Assembly (NCBI GenBank): GCA_004168015.1 | Contig: SEYW01000001.1 | Location: 62,001 to 126,000 of the forward strand | DNA from: Methylolobus aquaticus | GTDB taxonomy: Bacteria > Pseudomonadota > Gammaproteobacteria > Methylococcales > Methylococcaceae | Length of the DNA stretch: 64,000 bases | Direction: 5' to 3' | In this document: one piece after another, positions 16,609-25,286 of the stretch | Layout of the letters: each line of letters opens with the position of its first letter | Numbering within the stretch: the first letter of the stretch is position 1 | Program-made: the position numbers and the translations under genes | The notes under the pieces: model-generated | What the model was told of the DNA's origin: nothing | Database searches by the model: none | What the model saw: only the letters and a program-made list of their open reading frames with translations

Positions 16609-17199
16609 GTGTCTGCACTCAAGTTTATCCCAGGGCTGGTCGTCGTCCAGTGTGCTGCCGCAGCACTGGCCATGGTGGCCGTGGGCGGCGCGAGCGGGAT
16701 CGGTTGGGCGCTGGCCGCCGCAATTGCTGCCGCACTGACCTTGGTCGTCGGTCTGTGGTTCGGCTCGATTGCCGAGCACGTGAAGAAGGACGCGCTCGCA
16801 GAATTGCGTGATGGCTTCGCGCGCGACAGAGAGAGTCTACGGGTCTCGGCCGAAGCCGAGAAACGCCAGATCGTCGAGGAAAGCCATCAACGCATTGTCG
16901 AGGAAACCCGCCGAGCGCACTCGAAGGCAAACTTCAAACTTGGCGCAGCCGTGACGGGGATGGTGGGCCTTGCGGGAATCCTGCTTTACATCGAATTGTT
17001 CACCCTGGCACTGGTGACTGCGACCACGGCGGGAGGCGCATTGGCCGGTTATCTGGCGCGGGCGCGACAGGAAGCCCGCGCACTGCGCGGGCCATCGCTG
17101 AAGACGCTGGCCAAGCCCTCGGACATCTCCGAAGGCGAACTGATCGAGCGCCGCCCGGGCAAGCCACCCCTGACGCGCTCGATCAGGCAGATCTCTTGA
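16609..17199 (+). CDS. Uncharacterised membrane protein with central coiled coil
   Basis: A 196-residue protein with two hydrophobic segments near residues 8-28 and 32-52, a charged helical region (about 55-105, rich in Ala, Glu, Arg and Lys, likely coiled coil), and a second hydrophobic pair near 107-150 followed by a basic tail. I do not recognise the family. The GTG start at 16609 is supported by GAGG seven bases upstream. It stands alone between pcm and a convergent lipoprotein gene; its stop is followed immediately by one arm of a long inverted repeat. Confidence 0.7.
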   Translation: MSALKFIPGLVVVQCAAAALAMVAVGGASGIGWALAAAIAAALTLVVGLWFGSIAEHVKKDALAELRDGFARDRESLRVSAEAEKRQIVEESHQRIVEETRRAHSKANFKLGAAVTGMVGLAGILLYIELFTLALVTATTAGGALAGYLARARQEARALRGPSLKTLAKPSDISEGELIERRPGKPPLTRSIRQIS

Positions 17200-17295
17200 A
17201 ACGGCTTGTCGCCTCGTTCGTCACCCCAGGCATCTAAGCTGCAGACGCTTCAACACCGATGCCCTGCTCGCGGTCCTCTGCCGAGACAAGCCGTT
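17200..17295. repeat. 11-bp inverted repeat flanking a convergent gene junction
   Basis: AACGGCTTGTC at 17200-17210 is the exact reverse complement of GACAAGCCGTT at 17285-17295. The arms sit at the 3' ends of the two convergent genes, the second overlapping the stop of the minus-strand lipoprotein gene. The 74-base spacer is long for an intrinsic terminator. A role in transcript-end folding is possible but unproven. Confidence 0.5.
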
Positions 17296-17998
17296 ATCTC
17301 TTCTTCGTCGGCGCGGCCTCGGTCGGCGCAGTAACGCGGATCGAAACCGCTTCGGTGTAGCGCACAACGACGGTATCGCCCTGCTTGACTTCATCCAGAC
17401 GCTTCACTTCGGGTCCGGCCTTGACCGTTTTGGTCTTGCCTTCCGGCCCGCGCAGTTTCACCATGCGCGTCTTGTAGTCGATGGACTCGACCTGAGCCGT
17501 CACTTCGACGCTCTGGACTTCGGTCATTCCGGGCTTGCCGCCCAACGGGGCACGCTCGACTGCACTCGCGGTCCCGGCGGCCGGGGTGACCTTTTCCGAG
17601 CTGACGAAAATCTCGACCGATTCAAGGAACTCCGCGGTCACGTCATCACCCACGCGGATCTGCGCGAAATTGCGCACCTCGGGCCCGCATTTGATTTTGG
17701 CCGTCTTGCCGTCTGGGTAGACGAGTGTCACGACCCGGCTCTTGCTATCGATTGCCTTGACCTTCGCGGTCACTACGGTCAGTTCGCCCTCCACGACGCC
17801 TGGCCGCTCTGTCACCGCCGGCGATGCAGCCGTGTCGCTCACCTTCGGTGCCTCTGCGATCGCTGCCTGGGCAGGGGCTGACGTTGCGGCGGCCTGTGCC
17901 GCAGTTCCCGCATCGCGCGATGCGCACCCCGAAACCAACGACCCGGCGGCAATCGTGCCGGAAACCAGCAGCGCTAACGTTTTGATGCGGTATTCCAC
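17294..17998 (-). CDS. Lipoprotein with two tandem copies of a ~70-residue beta domain
   Basis: A 234-residue predicted lipoprotein: basic N-terminus, hydrophobic stretch and lipobox LVSGC, so the mature protein starts at that Cys. After an Ala-rich linker come two homologous domains. The first runs from VVTAKVKAIDSKSRVVTLVY to VTAEFLESVEIFV; the second from EVTAQVESIDYKTRMVKLRG to VVVRYTEAVSIRV. Each has a GPEV(R/K) motif and a VGD/QGD turn, indicating internal duplication. The family is not one I can name. The start is taken as GTG 17998, with GGAGG four bases upstream; ATG 18016 is the alternative. It could be periplasmic or outer-membrane attached. Confidence 0.78.
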   Translation of the reverse strand: MEYRIKTLALLVSGTIAAGSLVSGCASRDAGTAAQAAATSAPAQAAIAEAPKVSDTAASPAVTERPGVVEGELTVVTAKVKAIDSKSRVVTLVYPDGKTAKIKCGPEVRNFAQIRVGDDVTAEFLESVEIFVSSEKVTPAAGTASAVERAPLGGKPGMTEVQSVEVTAQVESIDYKTRMVKLRGPEGKTKTVKAGPEVKRLDEVKQGDTVVVRYTEAVSIRVTAPTEAAPTKKR

Positions 17999-18207
17999 AA
18001 GTCCTCCATTATTCATGATCGGTAAACCCCTGAGCCTGGGCGTCCCTACACTCCGCTGGGGACGCAGGCCGATTCGGCATCCGCGCCACCCCGATTGATT
18101 CCATCGTCCACCGCTTGTCGGCCAGGCAGGTTCGCGGACAGGCGCGGCGAGTCTAACGGCTAGCCCGGCCGTTGCCAACCGGGCGAGGCCGGACAGGCGT
18201 CACGGCG

Positions 18208-19503
18208 TCAGAACCGGAACCCGCGATGCCAGCCGTCGGTCAGCGTATTTAGGAAGGCGACGATCGCATCGACATCGTCCGGTTGGAGACCCATGCTGCC
18301 CATAGCACGTCCACCGCGGATCTCCCTATCGACCGTCGAGGGGACTTCGGGGGCCGGCCAACAACCTCGGCGCAGGGCGGCTTCCTCGCTGACGCTGACG
18401 TCCTGCCCTCGCCCGTTCTGACAACGCGGCCGTGAATCGCGAGAGTTGTAGAACTCCACGATTCCCTTGAGCGTGTTGAAGTAGCCGTTGTGGCCATAGG
18501 GCGCCGTCAAGGCGATGTTTCGCAGCGTCGGCACCTTGTGTTTCCCGAGCTGTGCTACGCGATCCTCGGAACCTTCCGGAAAGCTGCCACCCAGCCCCAG
18601 ATCGACGAAAGCGCCCTGATCAGGATTCAGTTCAGCCGGCATTCGATAGAAGCGGCTGCGAGGATTCTTGGGAAGGCCAATGTTGTGGTAGGTAAAGTCC
18701 GTTCCTGGCCTCGGCAGGTTGTTGGGTCCCGGGATGGCGCGCACCGGATGACACTGCGCACAGCCCAACTGATTGTACAAACTCTCGCCGGTGCGCTCCT
18801 GCACGGTGAAGCTCGCTCGGCCCGCGACCACGGCATCGAACTTGGAACTGTATTGACCGAATGCCGCCGTCCGCTCGAAGGCGGCGATCGCGGTTGCAAT
18901 GACGTCGAAAGCCCGTACCGGGTCGGCCAGCACAGCGCGGCCGAAAACGCCCCTGAAGAGAGCTGCATACCCGGAGTTGCGGACCTTCTCGACGACCGTC
19001 GCGGCGGCGATTTGCGGGTCGGGCTGAGCGCGGTTGCCCATTTCCAACGGGTTCAGAAACGGCTGCTTGGCCTGCTCTTCCAGGTTCTTGGCGCGTCCGT
19101 CCCAGAACTGCCCACCCCGCCAAGCGCGGAGGCTCGGGTCGAACTGAAGTTCGGCATCGGTAGCCGCCGTGGCATACATGACGGTTGGCGTGTTGCGCCG
19201 TCCAAACAGACCACCAGTCGCCCCTTCTGAAGTTGGCTGCCATTTGTCGGGATCCGTGAAGGCGAAGGTCGGGTCATGGCATCCCGCGCACGACTGCCCC
19301 GGCGGATCCGAAAGGTTCGCATCCAAGAACAGGCGTCGTCCGAGGCGCTCCATATCGGTCAAGCCGGCCGCATCGGCCGCCGGATCCTCGGCGGCACCCG
19401 CAACATGTGCATTCATTCCGGTGAATGATGCCAGCCAGAGCAACAGCAGGAGATTGAGAAATTTGTGTTTGACCACTGGGATTTCAACTTGAAAAGGATT
19501 CAC
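18208..19503 (-). CDS. Dihaem cytochrome c peroxidase / MauG-family protein
   Basis: A protein of up to 431 residues with a signal peptide (hydrophobic KFLNLLLLLWLASF followed by AGAAED) and two c-type haem sites, CAGCH near residue 72 and CAQCH near residue 260. The domain order and KVPTLRNIALTAPYGHNG near the C-terminus are typical of the bacterial dihaem peroxidase/MauG superfamily, whose members reduce hydrogen peroxide or oxidise protein side chains in the periplasm. No methylamine dehydrogenase genes are nearby, so a MauG role cannot be claimed. The GTG at 19503 has no clear Shine-Dalgarno site; GTG 19476 would put the signal peptide at the very N-terminus and may be the true start. Confidence 0.9.
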   Translation of the reverse strand: MNPFQVEIPVVKHKFLNLLLLLWLASFTGMNAHVAGAAEDPAADAAGLTDMERLGRRLFLDANLSDPPGQSCAGCHDPTFAFTDPDKWQPTSEGATGGLFGRRNTPTVMYATAATDAELQFDPSLRAWRGGQFWDGRAKNLEEQAKQPFLNPLEMGNRAQPDPQIAAATVVEKVRNSGYAALFRGVFGRAVLADPVRAFDVIATAIAAFERTAAFGQYSSKFDAVVAGRASFTVQERTGESLYNQLGCAQCHPVRAIPGPNNLPRPGTDFTYHNIGLPKNPRSRFYRMPAELNPDQGAFVDLGLGGSFPEGSEDRVAQLGKHKVPTLRNIALTAPYGHNGYFNTLKGIVEFYNSRDSRPRCQNGRGQDVSVSEEAALRRGCWPAPEVPSTVDREIRGGRAMGSMGLQPDDVDAIVAFLNTLTDGWHRGFRF

Positions 19504-19961
19504 TCAGTCACCCGAAGAAGATGGGAAGAGCATGCCAATCTGCCGGAACCGACGGCTCCGAGTCAGCCGCACATCGGACGGCCAGCGCTTCTCGATCACG
19601 GCAAGCACGACTACCCCACCGAAACAAGCAAGAAACAGGCCCCTCGATACCTAGGCCGTGATCCAGCGATACCGAAATTTGGGGCGGCGGCTTGGGTCAG
19701 CGAACCGCACGGGGTGATTGTAAAAAATTCTGACACCGTTACGGCACGCGGCAGCACGGGTCGTCACGGCGTGCGGCACCGTGACAGACCGAGTTCGAAT
19801 TGCCACAATGGCTGACGGCATCGCCACCAGGCACCGGCGCTGCGACAAGATAACTGTCGCACGTAGCCCACCCGATTGACCGGCGGACGGGCCGTTCAAC
19901 GAGGATTATTGCGGAATTCAGCCATGCGTCCCGGGCCTGCAATCGTTCCCAAAATCGTCTG
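19504..19961. other. 458-base intergenic region between divergent genes
   Basis: No coding frame with recognisable content was found. The region contains a 7-bp hairpin (19763-19769 with 19779-19785) and an A-rich stretch around 19721-19730. It must hold the promoters of the dihaem peroxidase gene and the PhoD-like gene. Confidence 0.55.
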
Positions 19962-21458
19962 ATGCGCACACTGATTCGACTGTCCCTGCGGGCGCTTTCG
20001 CTCGCGGCACTGAGCATGGCAGCGGCGGCCTTACGTGCGGCCGAGGAACGTTCGCCGATTACCCATGGCCTCATGGTCGGGGAGGTGACCCAAGACACCG
20101 CCGTCGTCTGGGCGCGTTCCGACCGCGAAACGACGATGCACGCCTGGGTGCGCGCCGTGCAATCGGACACCGCACTCCATCAACAGGCGCCTGTCATTGC
20201 AGCTCACGACTATACCGGGAAACTCGCGTTTCGCGGCCTGGAACCGGACACCGCTTACCAGTACGCGGTTCGCTTCGGTGGCGATTCCGAACCGCCACGG
20301 CACGATCCGGTCTCGGGCAGCTTCCGGACGGCGCCGGTGACGCGCGCCCGACAACCGGTGCGCTTTCTTTGGGGCGGCGATCTCGCGGGCCAGAATGTCT
20401 GTCGCGACGCCCAGGAAGGTTTCCCAATCTTCCCGCAGCTGACTCGCTCGCGCTGGGACTTTTTCCTGGCCATGGGTAACATGATCTACGCCGACTCCGC
20501 TTGCGAGCATCGCGGAAAATACGGCAACGTGCAAATCCCCGGACGAGAGAGCGCGGCACGCACCCTCGCCGAGTTCTGGACCGCCTGGAAATACACGCGC
20601 CTCGACCGTGGCCTCCAGGATTTCCTGGCACGAACGCCCTATTTTCCAGTCTGGAACGACCACGAGGTAGTCGACGATTTCGGCCCCCTGCACGACACGT
20701 CCACCGCGCGCGCGGGTGAGGCACCGGAACATCTGCTGCCGATCGGCCTGACCGCGTTTTTCGATTACAACCCGCTCCTGTGGTCGCAGGACCGTCCATT
20801 CCGCCTTTACCGAAGCGTGCGTTGGGGTCAACACGCCGAGTTGTTCCTGCTCGACACGCGCCAGTATCGGGACGCCAACGGCGCTGAGGATCGCCCGGAT
20901 CGACCCAAGACACTCCTGGGACGCGAGCAGCTCACGTGGCTTAAGCACCGGCTTTCCAACTCGGACGCCACCTGGAAGTTCATCATTTCCAGCGTGCCGC
21001 TGGCCGTGCCAACCGGTAGCCAAGGCGAAAAGGGGCGAGACGGTTGGGCCAGTGCGGATCTGAAGACCGGCTTTGAACGGGAGCTGTCGGACTTGACCGC
21101 TTTCATGCGCGGCGAAGGACTCAAGAACATCGTCTGGCTTACGTCCAATACGCAATTCGCTCAGGCGCTGAGATTGCACCCGTTTTCCCCGGACTCTCCT
21201 TTTGTCATGCACGAGTTCACGTCGGGACCACTGAATGCGAGCCTGCTGCCGAATCGGACTCTCGATGCCAGCCTGCGCCCGGAACGCCTGTTTTTCTTCG
21301 GACCTGACAACCCCGCGAAGATCAAAAGCTTCTCCGAAGCCAAGGAGTGGATGAATGTCGGGGCAGTCGAGATCGACGAGAACGGCACGCTGACCTCTCG
21401 CATCATGACCGCGACGGGACGCACGGCCTGGACCAGCGAGCCACTGCAGCCTCGCTAG
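19962..21458 (+). CDS. PhoD-like phosphatase-fold protein with altered metal ligands
   Basis: A 498-residue exported protein (signal peptide about residues 1-27) of the PhoD alkaline phosphatase/phosphodiesterase family: an N-terminal fibronectin-like domain, then the metallophosphatase domain. The family motifs can be located, but several metal ligands differ. WGGDLAGQN keeps Asp140 and WNDHE (232-235) is intact, whereas the usual GDxIYAD is GNMIYAD (Asp to Asn173) and the usual GDxH is SNTQ (Asp to Asn396, His to Gln398). These changes were checked at the codon level. Loss or change of phosphoesterase activity is expected if these are the true ligand positions. No partner genes are evident. 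Confidence 0.85.
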   Translation: MRTLIRLSLRALSLAALSMAAAALRAAEERSPITHGLMVGEVTQDTAVVWARSDRETTMHAWVRAVQSDTALHQQAPVIAAHDYTGKLAFRGLEPDTAYQYAVRFGGDSEPPRHDPVSGSFRTAPVTRARQPVRFLWGGDLAGQNVCRDAQEGFPIFPQLTRSRWDFFLAMGNMIYADSACEHRGKYGNVQIPGRESAARTLAEFWTAWKYTRLDRGLQDFLARTPYFPVWNDHEVVDDFGPLHDTSTARAGEAPEHLLPIGLTAFFDYNPLLWSQDRPFRLYRSVRWGQHAELFLLDTRQYRDANGAEDRPDRPKTLLGREQLTWLKHRLSNSDATWKFIISSVPLAVPTGSQGEKGRDGWASADLKTGFERELSDLTAFMRGEGLKNIVWLTSNTQFAQALRLHPFSPDSPFVMHEFTSGPLNASLLPNRTLDASLRPERLFFFGPDNPAKIKSFSEAKEWMNVGAVEIDENGTLTSRIMTATGRTAWTSEPLQPR

Positions 21459-21584
21459 AGCGACGTACAGCCCGGGACAGTGCGCGCGCCGCACCCTGTC
21501 GACACTCAACGAAGGCGACGCGTTCGCCTCCCCGTACTCGGCAACTTACGGGGGCACAGCCACCCCGGAAACCCCACCGCCATG

Positions 21585-22292
21585 TCAGGATTCCGCTACC
21601 CTCAGGCGCCACTCCGGTCGCGCTGCCACGAGGCGCTGCCAGTCCGCCGGCGTGTCGAGGTCTCCCTGATCAGGCAGTTCCTCCCATTCGTAACCCAGGC
21701 TCAGCAGGCGTCGGCGGGTCTGCGCCAACACGCGTGCGGTGCCCCATTCGACCCCTTCGAACAGGCCTGCCTCGAGACGAGTCAGGCCGATCAGCACGTA
21801 CCCGCCGTCTAGTGCCGGCACCAGCACGCCGTCGCTGCCGCTCGCGAGTGTACCGACCGCAGCGATCAGGTCCTCCGCCGTGAGACCGGGCGCGTCACTG
21901 CCGAGCAGAAAGACTGCCGCGGCGCGCCGTAGCCCCGCGCGGAACGCACCGCACATGCGCTCGCCGAGGTCGCTACCGCGCTGCGACTCGAGACGCACGC
22001 CGAAATCCGTCGCGCACCGCTCGAAAAGCGGGTGTTCCGCATCCGGCGCACACCACAGTTCCACGCACCCATTCAAGGCGTGAGCTGCCGCACAGCAAAC
22101 TTCCAGACCATGCCGGACCAGAGCACCCTGGAGCCGCGCCGCCCCGTCTACGCCCAGGACCGGGATCAACCGCGTCTTCGCGAAGCCCGGAACGGGGGCT
22201 TTCGCAAAGACCTGGAAAAGCGGACCGACGCCGGACCCCGCGCCCTCCGGCGACTGCCCCGCACTCGGGAAGGCTTGTCGCGGCGAGACCAT
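21585..22292 (-). CDS. DUF2064/TIGR04282-type nucleotidyl- or glycosyltransferase A family protein
   Basis: A ~235-residue GT-A-like protein. The N-terminal block FAKAPVPGFAKTRLIP, the LLGSDAPGLTAEDL segment (the SDxP motif) and VPALDGGYVLIGL are the signature of the DUF2064 family, often annotated as TIGR04282 glycosyltransferases. Their substrates are mostly unknown, and some are associated with arsenosugar or other small-molecule glycosylation. ATG 22292 is used as start; the conserved domain begins near residue 26 (PLFQVFAKAP), so a shorter start is possible. It is divergent from the fatty acid hydroxylase gene and only ~170 bases away. Confidence 0.82.
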   Translation of the reverse strand: MVSPRQAFPSAGQSPEGAGSGVGPLFQVFAKAPVPGFAKTRLIPVLGVDGAARLQGALVRHGLEVCCAAAHALNGCVELWCAPDAEHPLFERCATDFGVRLESQRGSDLGERMCGAFRAGLRRAAAVFLLGSDAPGLTAEDLIAAVGTLASGSDGVLVPALDGGYVLIGLTRLEAGLFEGVEWGTARVLAQTRRRLLSLGYEWEELPDQGDLDTPADWQRLVAARPEWRLRVAES

Positions 22293-22463
22293 CAGACCGG
22301 GCTCTTGGCCGCCCCACCGAGAAGAGGGATGCTGCACCCACGGAGCAACAGTGAAAGTCTGCCCAGAGGTCTCCGCCTCTCGACGCGCCGCTCCGGGAAT
22401 GGCAAGGTAAGAAGTGCCCGCGTGCCCTTGTGGCGCGCCCCCTGGCTGTTCGAGGCCTCCCTG

Positions 22464-23276
22464 ATGAGCATGACAGAGACCGCAATCACCCGCCTGAGCC
22501 TCTTCGCAATCGCCCTGGCTCTGATGTTGTTCTGGGAGTGGCTGAGGCCGTTCCACCGAGACGGCGAGCGCAAACTCTCCCGGGTGACACGACATCTCGC
22601 GTTGATGACCTTGAACTTCGGCGTGTTGCGCATGCTGAGCGGCGGCGGCGCTTTAGGTGTCGCATGGTTTGCAGCAGAACGTGGTTGGGGCCTGTTCCCG
22701 GCGATCGGACTGTCCCCATGGGCAGCTGCGGTTCTGTCCCTGTTGCTGCTGGATGGTGCCATCTATGCGCAGCATGTGGTGTTTCACAAGGTACCGCTGC
22801 TTTGGCGGCTCCACAAGGTTCATCACAGTGACCTCGAGTTCGACACGACGACCGCGATACGCTTCCACCCGTTTGAACTGGTGCTGTCGATGTTCTTCAA
22901 GATGGCTTTCGTCGCCGCCCTTGGCATTGCGCCCGCTGTGGTGTTGACCTTCGAGGCCTTGCTGAATGCCTGCGCCCAATTCAACCACGGCAATGTCCGT
23001 CTATCGCCACGGACCGAGCGGGCCGTCCGCCGGTTATTGATCACTCCGGATCTGCACCGGATCCACCATTCTCACCGCCGGTGCGAGACCGACTCGAATT
23101 TCGGCTTTTCGGTGCCTTGGTGGGACTGGCTGTTTGGCACTTATCTCGCCACGCCTGACAGCGGCCAGGAATCGCTGCAAGTCGGACTGGATGAATTGCC
23201 CGACCCGACGCACCTGCGATTCGTCGACCTTTTGAAAATCCCGTTTCAGTCAAGCGCCCAGACCCCGCCCACCTGA
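22464..23276 (+). CDS. Sterol desaturase / fatty acid hydroxylase family membrane protein
   Basis: A 270-residue integral membrane di-iron enzyme. Four hydrophobic segments precede and separate the histidine clusters: QHVVFHKVPLLWRLHKVHH (HxxxxH and HxxHH), FNHGN, and DLHRIHHSHRR near the C-terminus. These are the iron ligands of the fatty acid hydroxylase superfamily, which hydroxylates or desaturates lipids or related compounds. The substrate is not predictable. ATG 22464 is chosen for GAGG eight bases upstream; a second ATG lies two codons later. Confidence 0.9.
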   Translation: MSMTETAITRLSLFAIALALMLFWEWLRPFHRDGERKLSRVTRHLALMTLNFGVLRMLSGGGALGVAWFAAERGWGLFPAIGLSPWAAAVLSLLLLDGAIYAQHVVFHKVPLLWRLHKVHHSDLEFDTTTAIRFHPFELVLSMFFKMAFVAALGIAPAVVLTFEALLNACAQFNHGNVRLSPRTERAVRRLLITPDLHRIHHSHRRCETDSNFGFSVPWWDWLFGTYLATPDSGQESLQVGLDELPDPTHLRFVDLLKIPFQSSAQTPPT

Positions 23277-23567
23277 CGGAGGGAAACCCGTCTGGATCAA
23301 CTGTTCGTTTGCTCGACCCAACGCGCGGAACGCGCCGATCCGCCGGCACCGCACTAGACTTTCGCTGTGCGCCTTTTCACACAGGGATTTCAGGGTTTTC
23401 CCTTGGTGTGACCCGGATCCCAACGTGCCCCTTCACCGCAAGCGCTTGTGGGCGCACGAAAACCGCCAGAGGCACGGCAATTGCTGAATCGCAGGGACAG
23501 GAAATCCCCGGCCCCTGATGCCCGGACGCTCGCAGCCTGACCTCCAGTTCATCGACAGGATCGATCC

Positions 23568-23810
23568 ATGACCACCACCGTCATTTCTCGCGCCGGGACG
23601 CCACGATCCCGTGACCAGGGCCGATTGCTGCTCGGTACCGGGCTGGCTTTCGCGTCGCTCATTTTGATCCCTGCCATCGCCGCAAGGATCGGGCTCGGAG
23701 CGAGTGTAACCGGGGCGCTCCGCATCGCCCTGATGAAGGCCTCCAGCCGTGCGGTAGGCGGATCATCGGGTGGCTCTGAAGCCGCGACGACCTGTTTCGG
23801 CTGCCACTGA
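23568..23810 (+). CDS. Possible small membrane protein ending in CFGCH
   Basis: An 80-codon frame with a plausible AGGA site ~9 bases upstream of the ATG and codon use similar to neighbours (GC-rich third positions). It predicts a basic N-terminus, one hydrophobic segment (LLLGTGLAFASLILIPAIAA), a second weaker one, a Ser/Gly-rich linker and the C-terminal motif CFGCH. CxxCH is the c-type haem motif, but the same spacing with His can also bind a metal. It is the first of five same-strand genes leading to a copper ATPase. I cannot name a family, and chance is not excluded. Confidence 0.42.
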   Translation: MTTTVISRAGTPRSRDQGRLLLGTGLAFASLILIPAIAARIGLGASVTGALRIALMKASSRAVGGSSGGSEAATTCFGCH

Positions 23811-24005
23811 GAGCGCTCCGCCCGCACGTCCGTTGCCGGCGTCGGGCGGTCCGCACCGCGCGCTGCGTCATACCGGCAGCAGGGGGCTCAGGCCGGCCCT
23901 TCAAGCCCCCAGGGGCAGCTTCTCCGCAGGCGTTGGCAATATCGACAAACGCGGCGCATCCCGCTACAGTTACGCCCTGAATCAATAACCATCCGGGGTT
24001 CGCGC

Positions 24006-24197
24006 ATGGCCTCCGAAGCGCCGAAGACAGACGTCGCACAGGAAGGCGTCTGCGACCTCTGCGGCCTTCCCGTCGAAGTCGACGATTACGAACTTTCGAC
24101 CACCTCCGGTAAGCGGCACTTTTGCTGCGAGGGCTGCTTCGGGATCTTCAAAATGTTGCACGAAGACGAGATCCTACCGAGTGCCCGGCCAGACTGA
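24006..24197 (+). CDS. Stand-alone CcoI/FixI-type metal-binding domain
   Basis: A 63-residue protein with CDLCGLP (Cys16, Cys19) and FCCEGC (Cys40, Cys41, Cys44), the cysteine pattern of the small domain normally found at the N-terminus of CcoI/FixI-type copper ATPases (ATPase metal-binding domain, PF12156 type). Here it is a separate protein. It lies upstream of a copper P1B-ATPase that lacks this domain, so it may feed metal to that pump or act as a chaperone. No signal peptide is seen, which suggests a cytoplasmic location. Confidence 0.82.
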   Translation: MASEAPKTDVAQEGVCDLCGLPVEVDDYELSTTSGKRHFCCEGCFGIFKMLHEDEILPSARPD

Positions 24198-24396
24198 GGT
24201 CCGTCCTTCCGGTCACGATGAGGTCGTCGCACGGAGCTCCCGTCCAACAACGGCGACGAACCGGCAGACCCCGACGCCAGACACCCAAAACGTCACCCCA
24301 GCTAACTCAGGGAACGATTCGACGTCATCGAAGCCGGCGATTCCACTGCCGCATCGTAATTCCTGTCCTTGACAACACACGGAGAGAGCATCGCTC

Positions 24397-24603
24397 ATGG
24401 TATCGCTATCAAAACATCCCCTTATCGTCTTCGGCCTCGGCGTCGCCGTGGGCTATGTCGCGCACAAGTACCGCAAGGAGATCATCGAATCCGCGAACCG
24501 AGCGGCCGAAAAAAGCAAGGACTTCGTCCTTCAACAGCGCGAGAATCTGGAAGACTTGATGGCTGCCGGCAAGGAAGCAGCTGACGACGCCGGCCAGGCC
24601 TAG
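24397..24603 (+). CDS. Small YtxH-like membrane-anchored protein
   Basis: A 68-residue protein with an N-terminal hydrophobic segment (HPLIVFGLGVAVGYVAH) followed by a charged amphipathic helix rich in Glu, Lys and Ala. This one-TM-plus-helix layout resembles YtxH proteins and, in architecture only, the PacL scaffolds that accompany mycobacterial P1B-ATPases. It lies between a metal-binding protein gene and the HMA-like membrane protein gene on the same strand. Function is inferred from context. Confidence 0.7.
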   Translation: MVSLSKHPLIVFGLGVAVGYVAHKYRKEIIESANRAAEKSKDFVLQQRENLEDLMAAGKEAADDAGQA

Positions 24604-24710
24604 GCCGGAAAACATAATCCCGCAAGCGACAGGATCATCGAATCGCCAAGCGGCGGGTGCTGCCATGGACACGGCAGCGCCCCGCACAAAGATTTACGGG
24701 TTAGCGTTTT

Positions 24711-25283
24711 ATGACGCCCGGGACTGAAATCACCGTCCGCTATCGCGCCTCCGGACACGCGCGCTTCGAACTGCCGTTGGCGCTATGCCAAACTGCCGAG
24801 GGCGCCCGTCTGACCGCAGCGCTGGCACCCATCGAAGGCGTCTACCGCGTCGACCTTTATCCCCGCCAACGCAAGCTTTCGGTTCGCTTCATCGAGAGCA
24901 TCTGTTCTTTTCAGAACCTGAGCGAGGCCTTGCTTGCGGTCGCGAGCGGCACCGGCGGGCATTCATGCTGTGGCTCGGAAGCGACTGACAGGCCCGGAAA
25001 AGTCGCGCCGCTGCCGCTCCGCGATCGTACCGGCACCGGCTTGAGGCTGCTGACCCGCCGACCGCCTGCCCCCGCCGGAACCGGCCTGCTCGCCCGCATC
25101 CCGGTCAAGGAGACTACCGTCGTCGAGTTCCTCAACGACGTGCTGGTCCTGTTCTTGATCAAGCTGCACTGGCACATGATCACGCAGCACTGGCTGCGCG
25201 AACCCTGGCGCTATCGCTATGAATGGATGGCTGCGATTTACATGATCTATCTGCTGGTCCGCTCCCGCCGACCCAAGAGCTGA
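24711..25283 (+). CDS. HMA-like domain protein with C-terminal membrane segments
   Basis: A 190-residue protein. The first ~80 residues look like a degenerate ferredoxin-fold HMA domain (GVYRVDLYPRQRKLSVRF) without the usual CxxC; a cysteine pair (Cys86-Cys87) follows in a linker. The C-terminal part has hydrophobic segments (EFLNDVLVLFLIKLHWHMI and WMAAIYMIYLLVR), so it is probably anchored in the inner membrane. It ends three bases before the ATG of the P1B-ATPase, so co-translation is likely. It may be a dedicated partner or adaptor of the pump. No characterised family was recognised. Confidence 0.75.
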   Translation: MTPGTEITVRYRASGHARFELPLALCQTAEGARLTAALAPIEGVYRVDLYPRQRKLSVRFIESICSFQNLSEALLAVASGTGGHSCCGSEATDRPGKVAPLPLRDRTGTGLRLLTRRPPAPAGTGLLARIPVKETTVVEFLNDVLVLFLIKLHWHMITQHWLREPWRYRYEWMAAIYMIYLLVRSRRPKS

Positions 25284-25286
25284 GCC

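Noticed and set aside
19700-19745. Pho box upstream of the PhoD-like gene
   Set aside because: TTGTAAAAAATTCTGACA resembles the consensus only loosely; too many mismatches in both half-sites.
20031-21509. 492-codon open frame antisense to the PhoD-like gene
   Set aside because: The plus-strand frame has a signal peptide and family motifs; the antisense frame has no recognisable domain.
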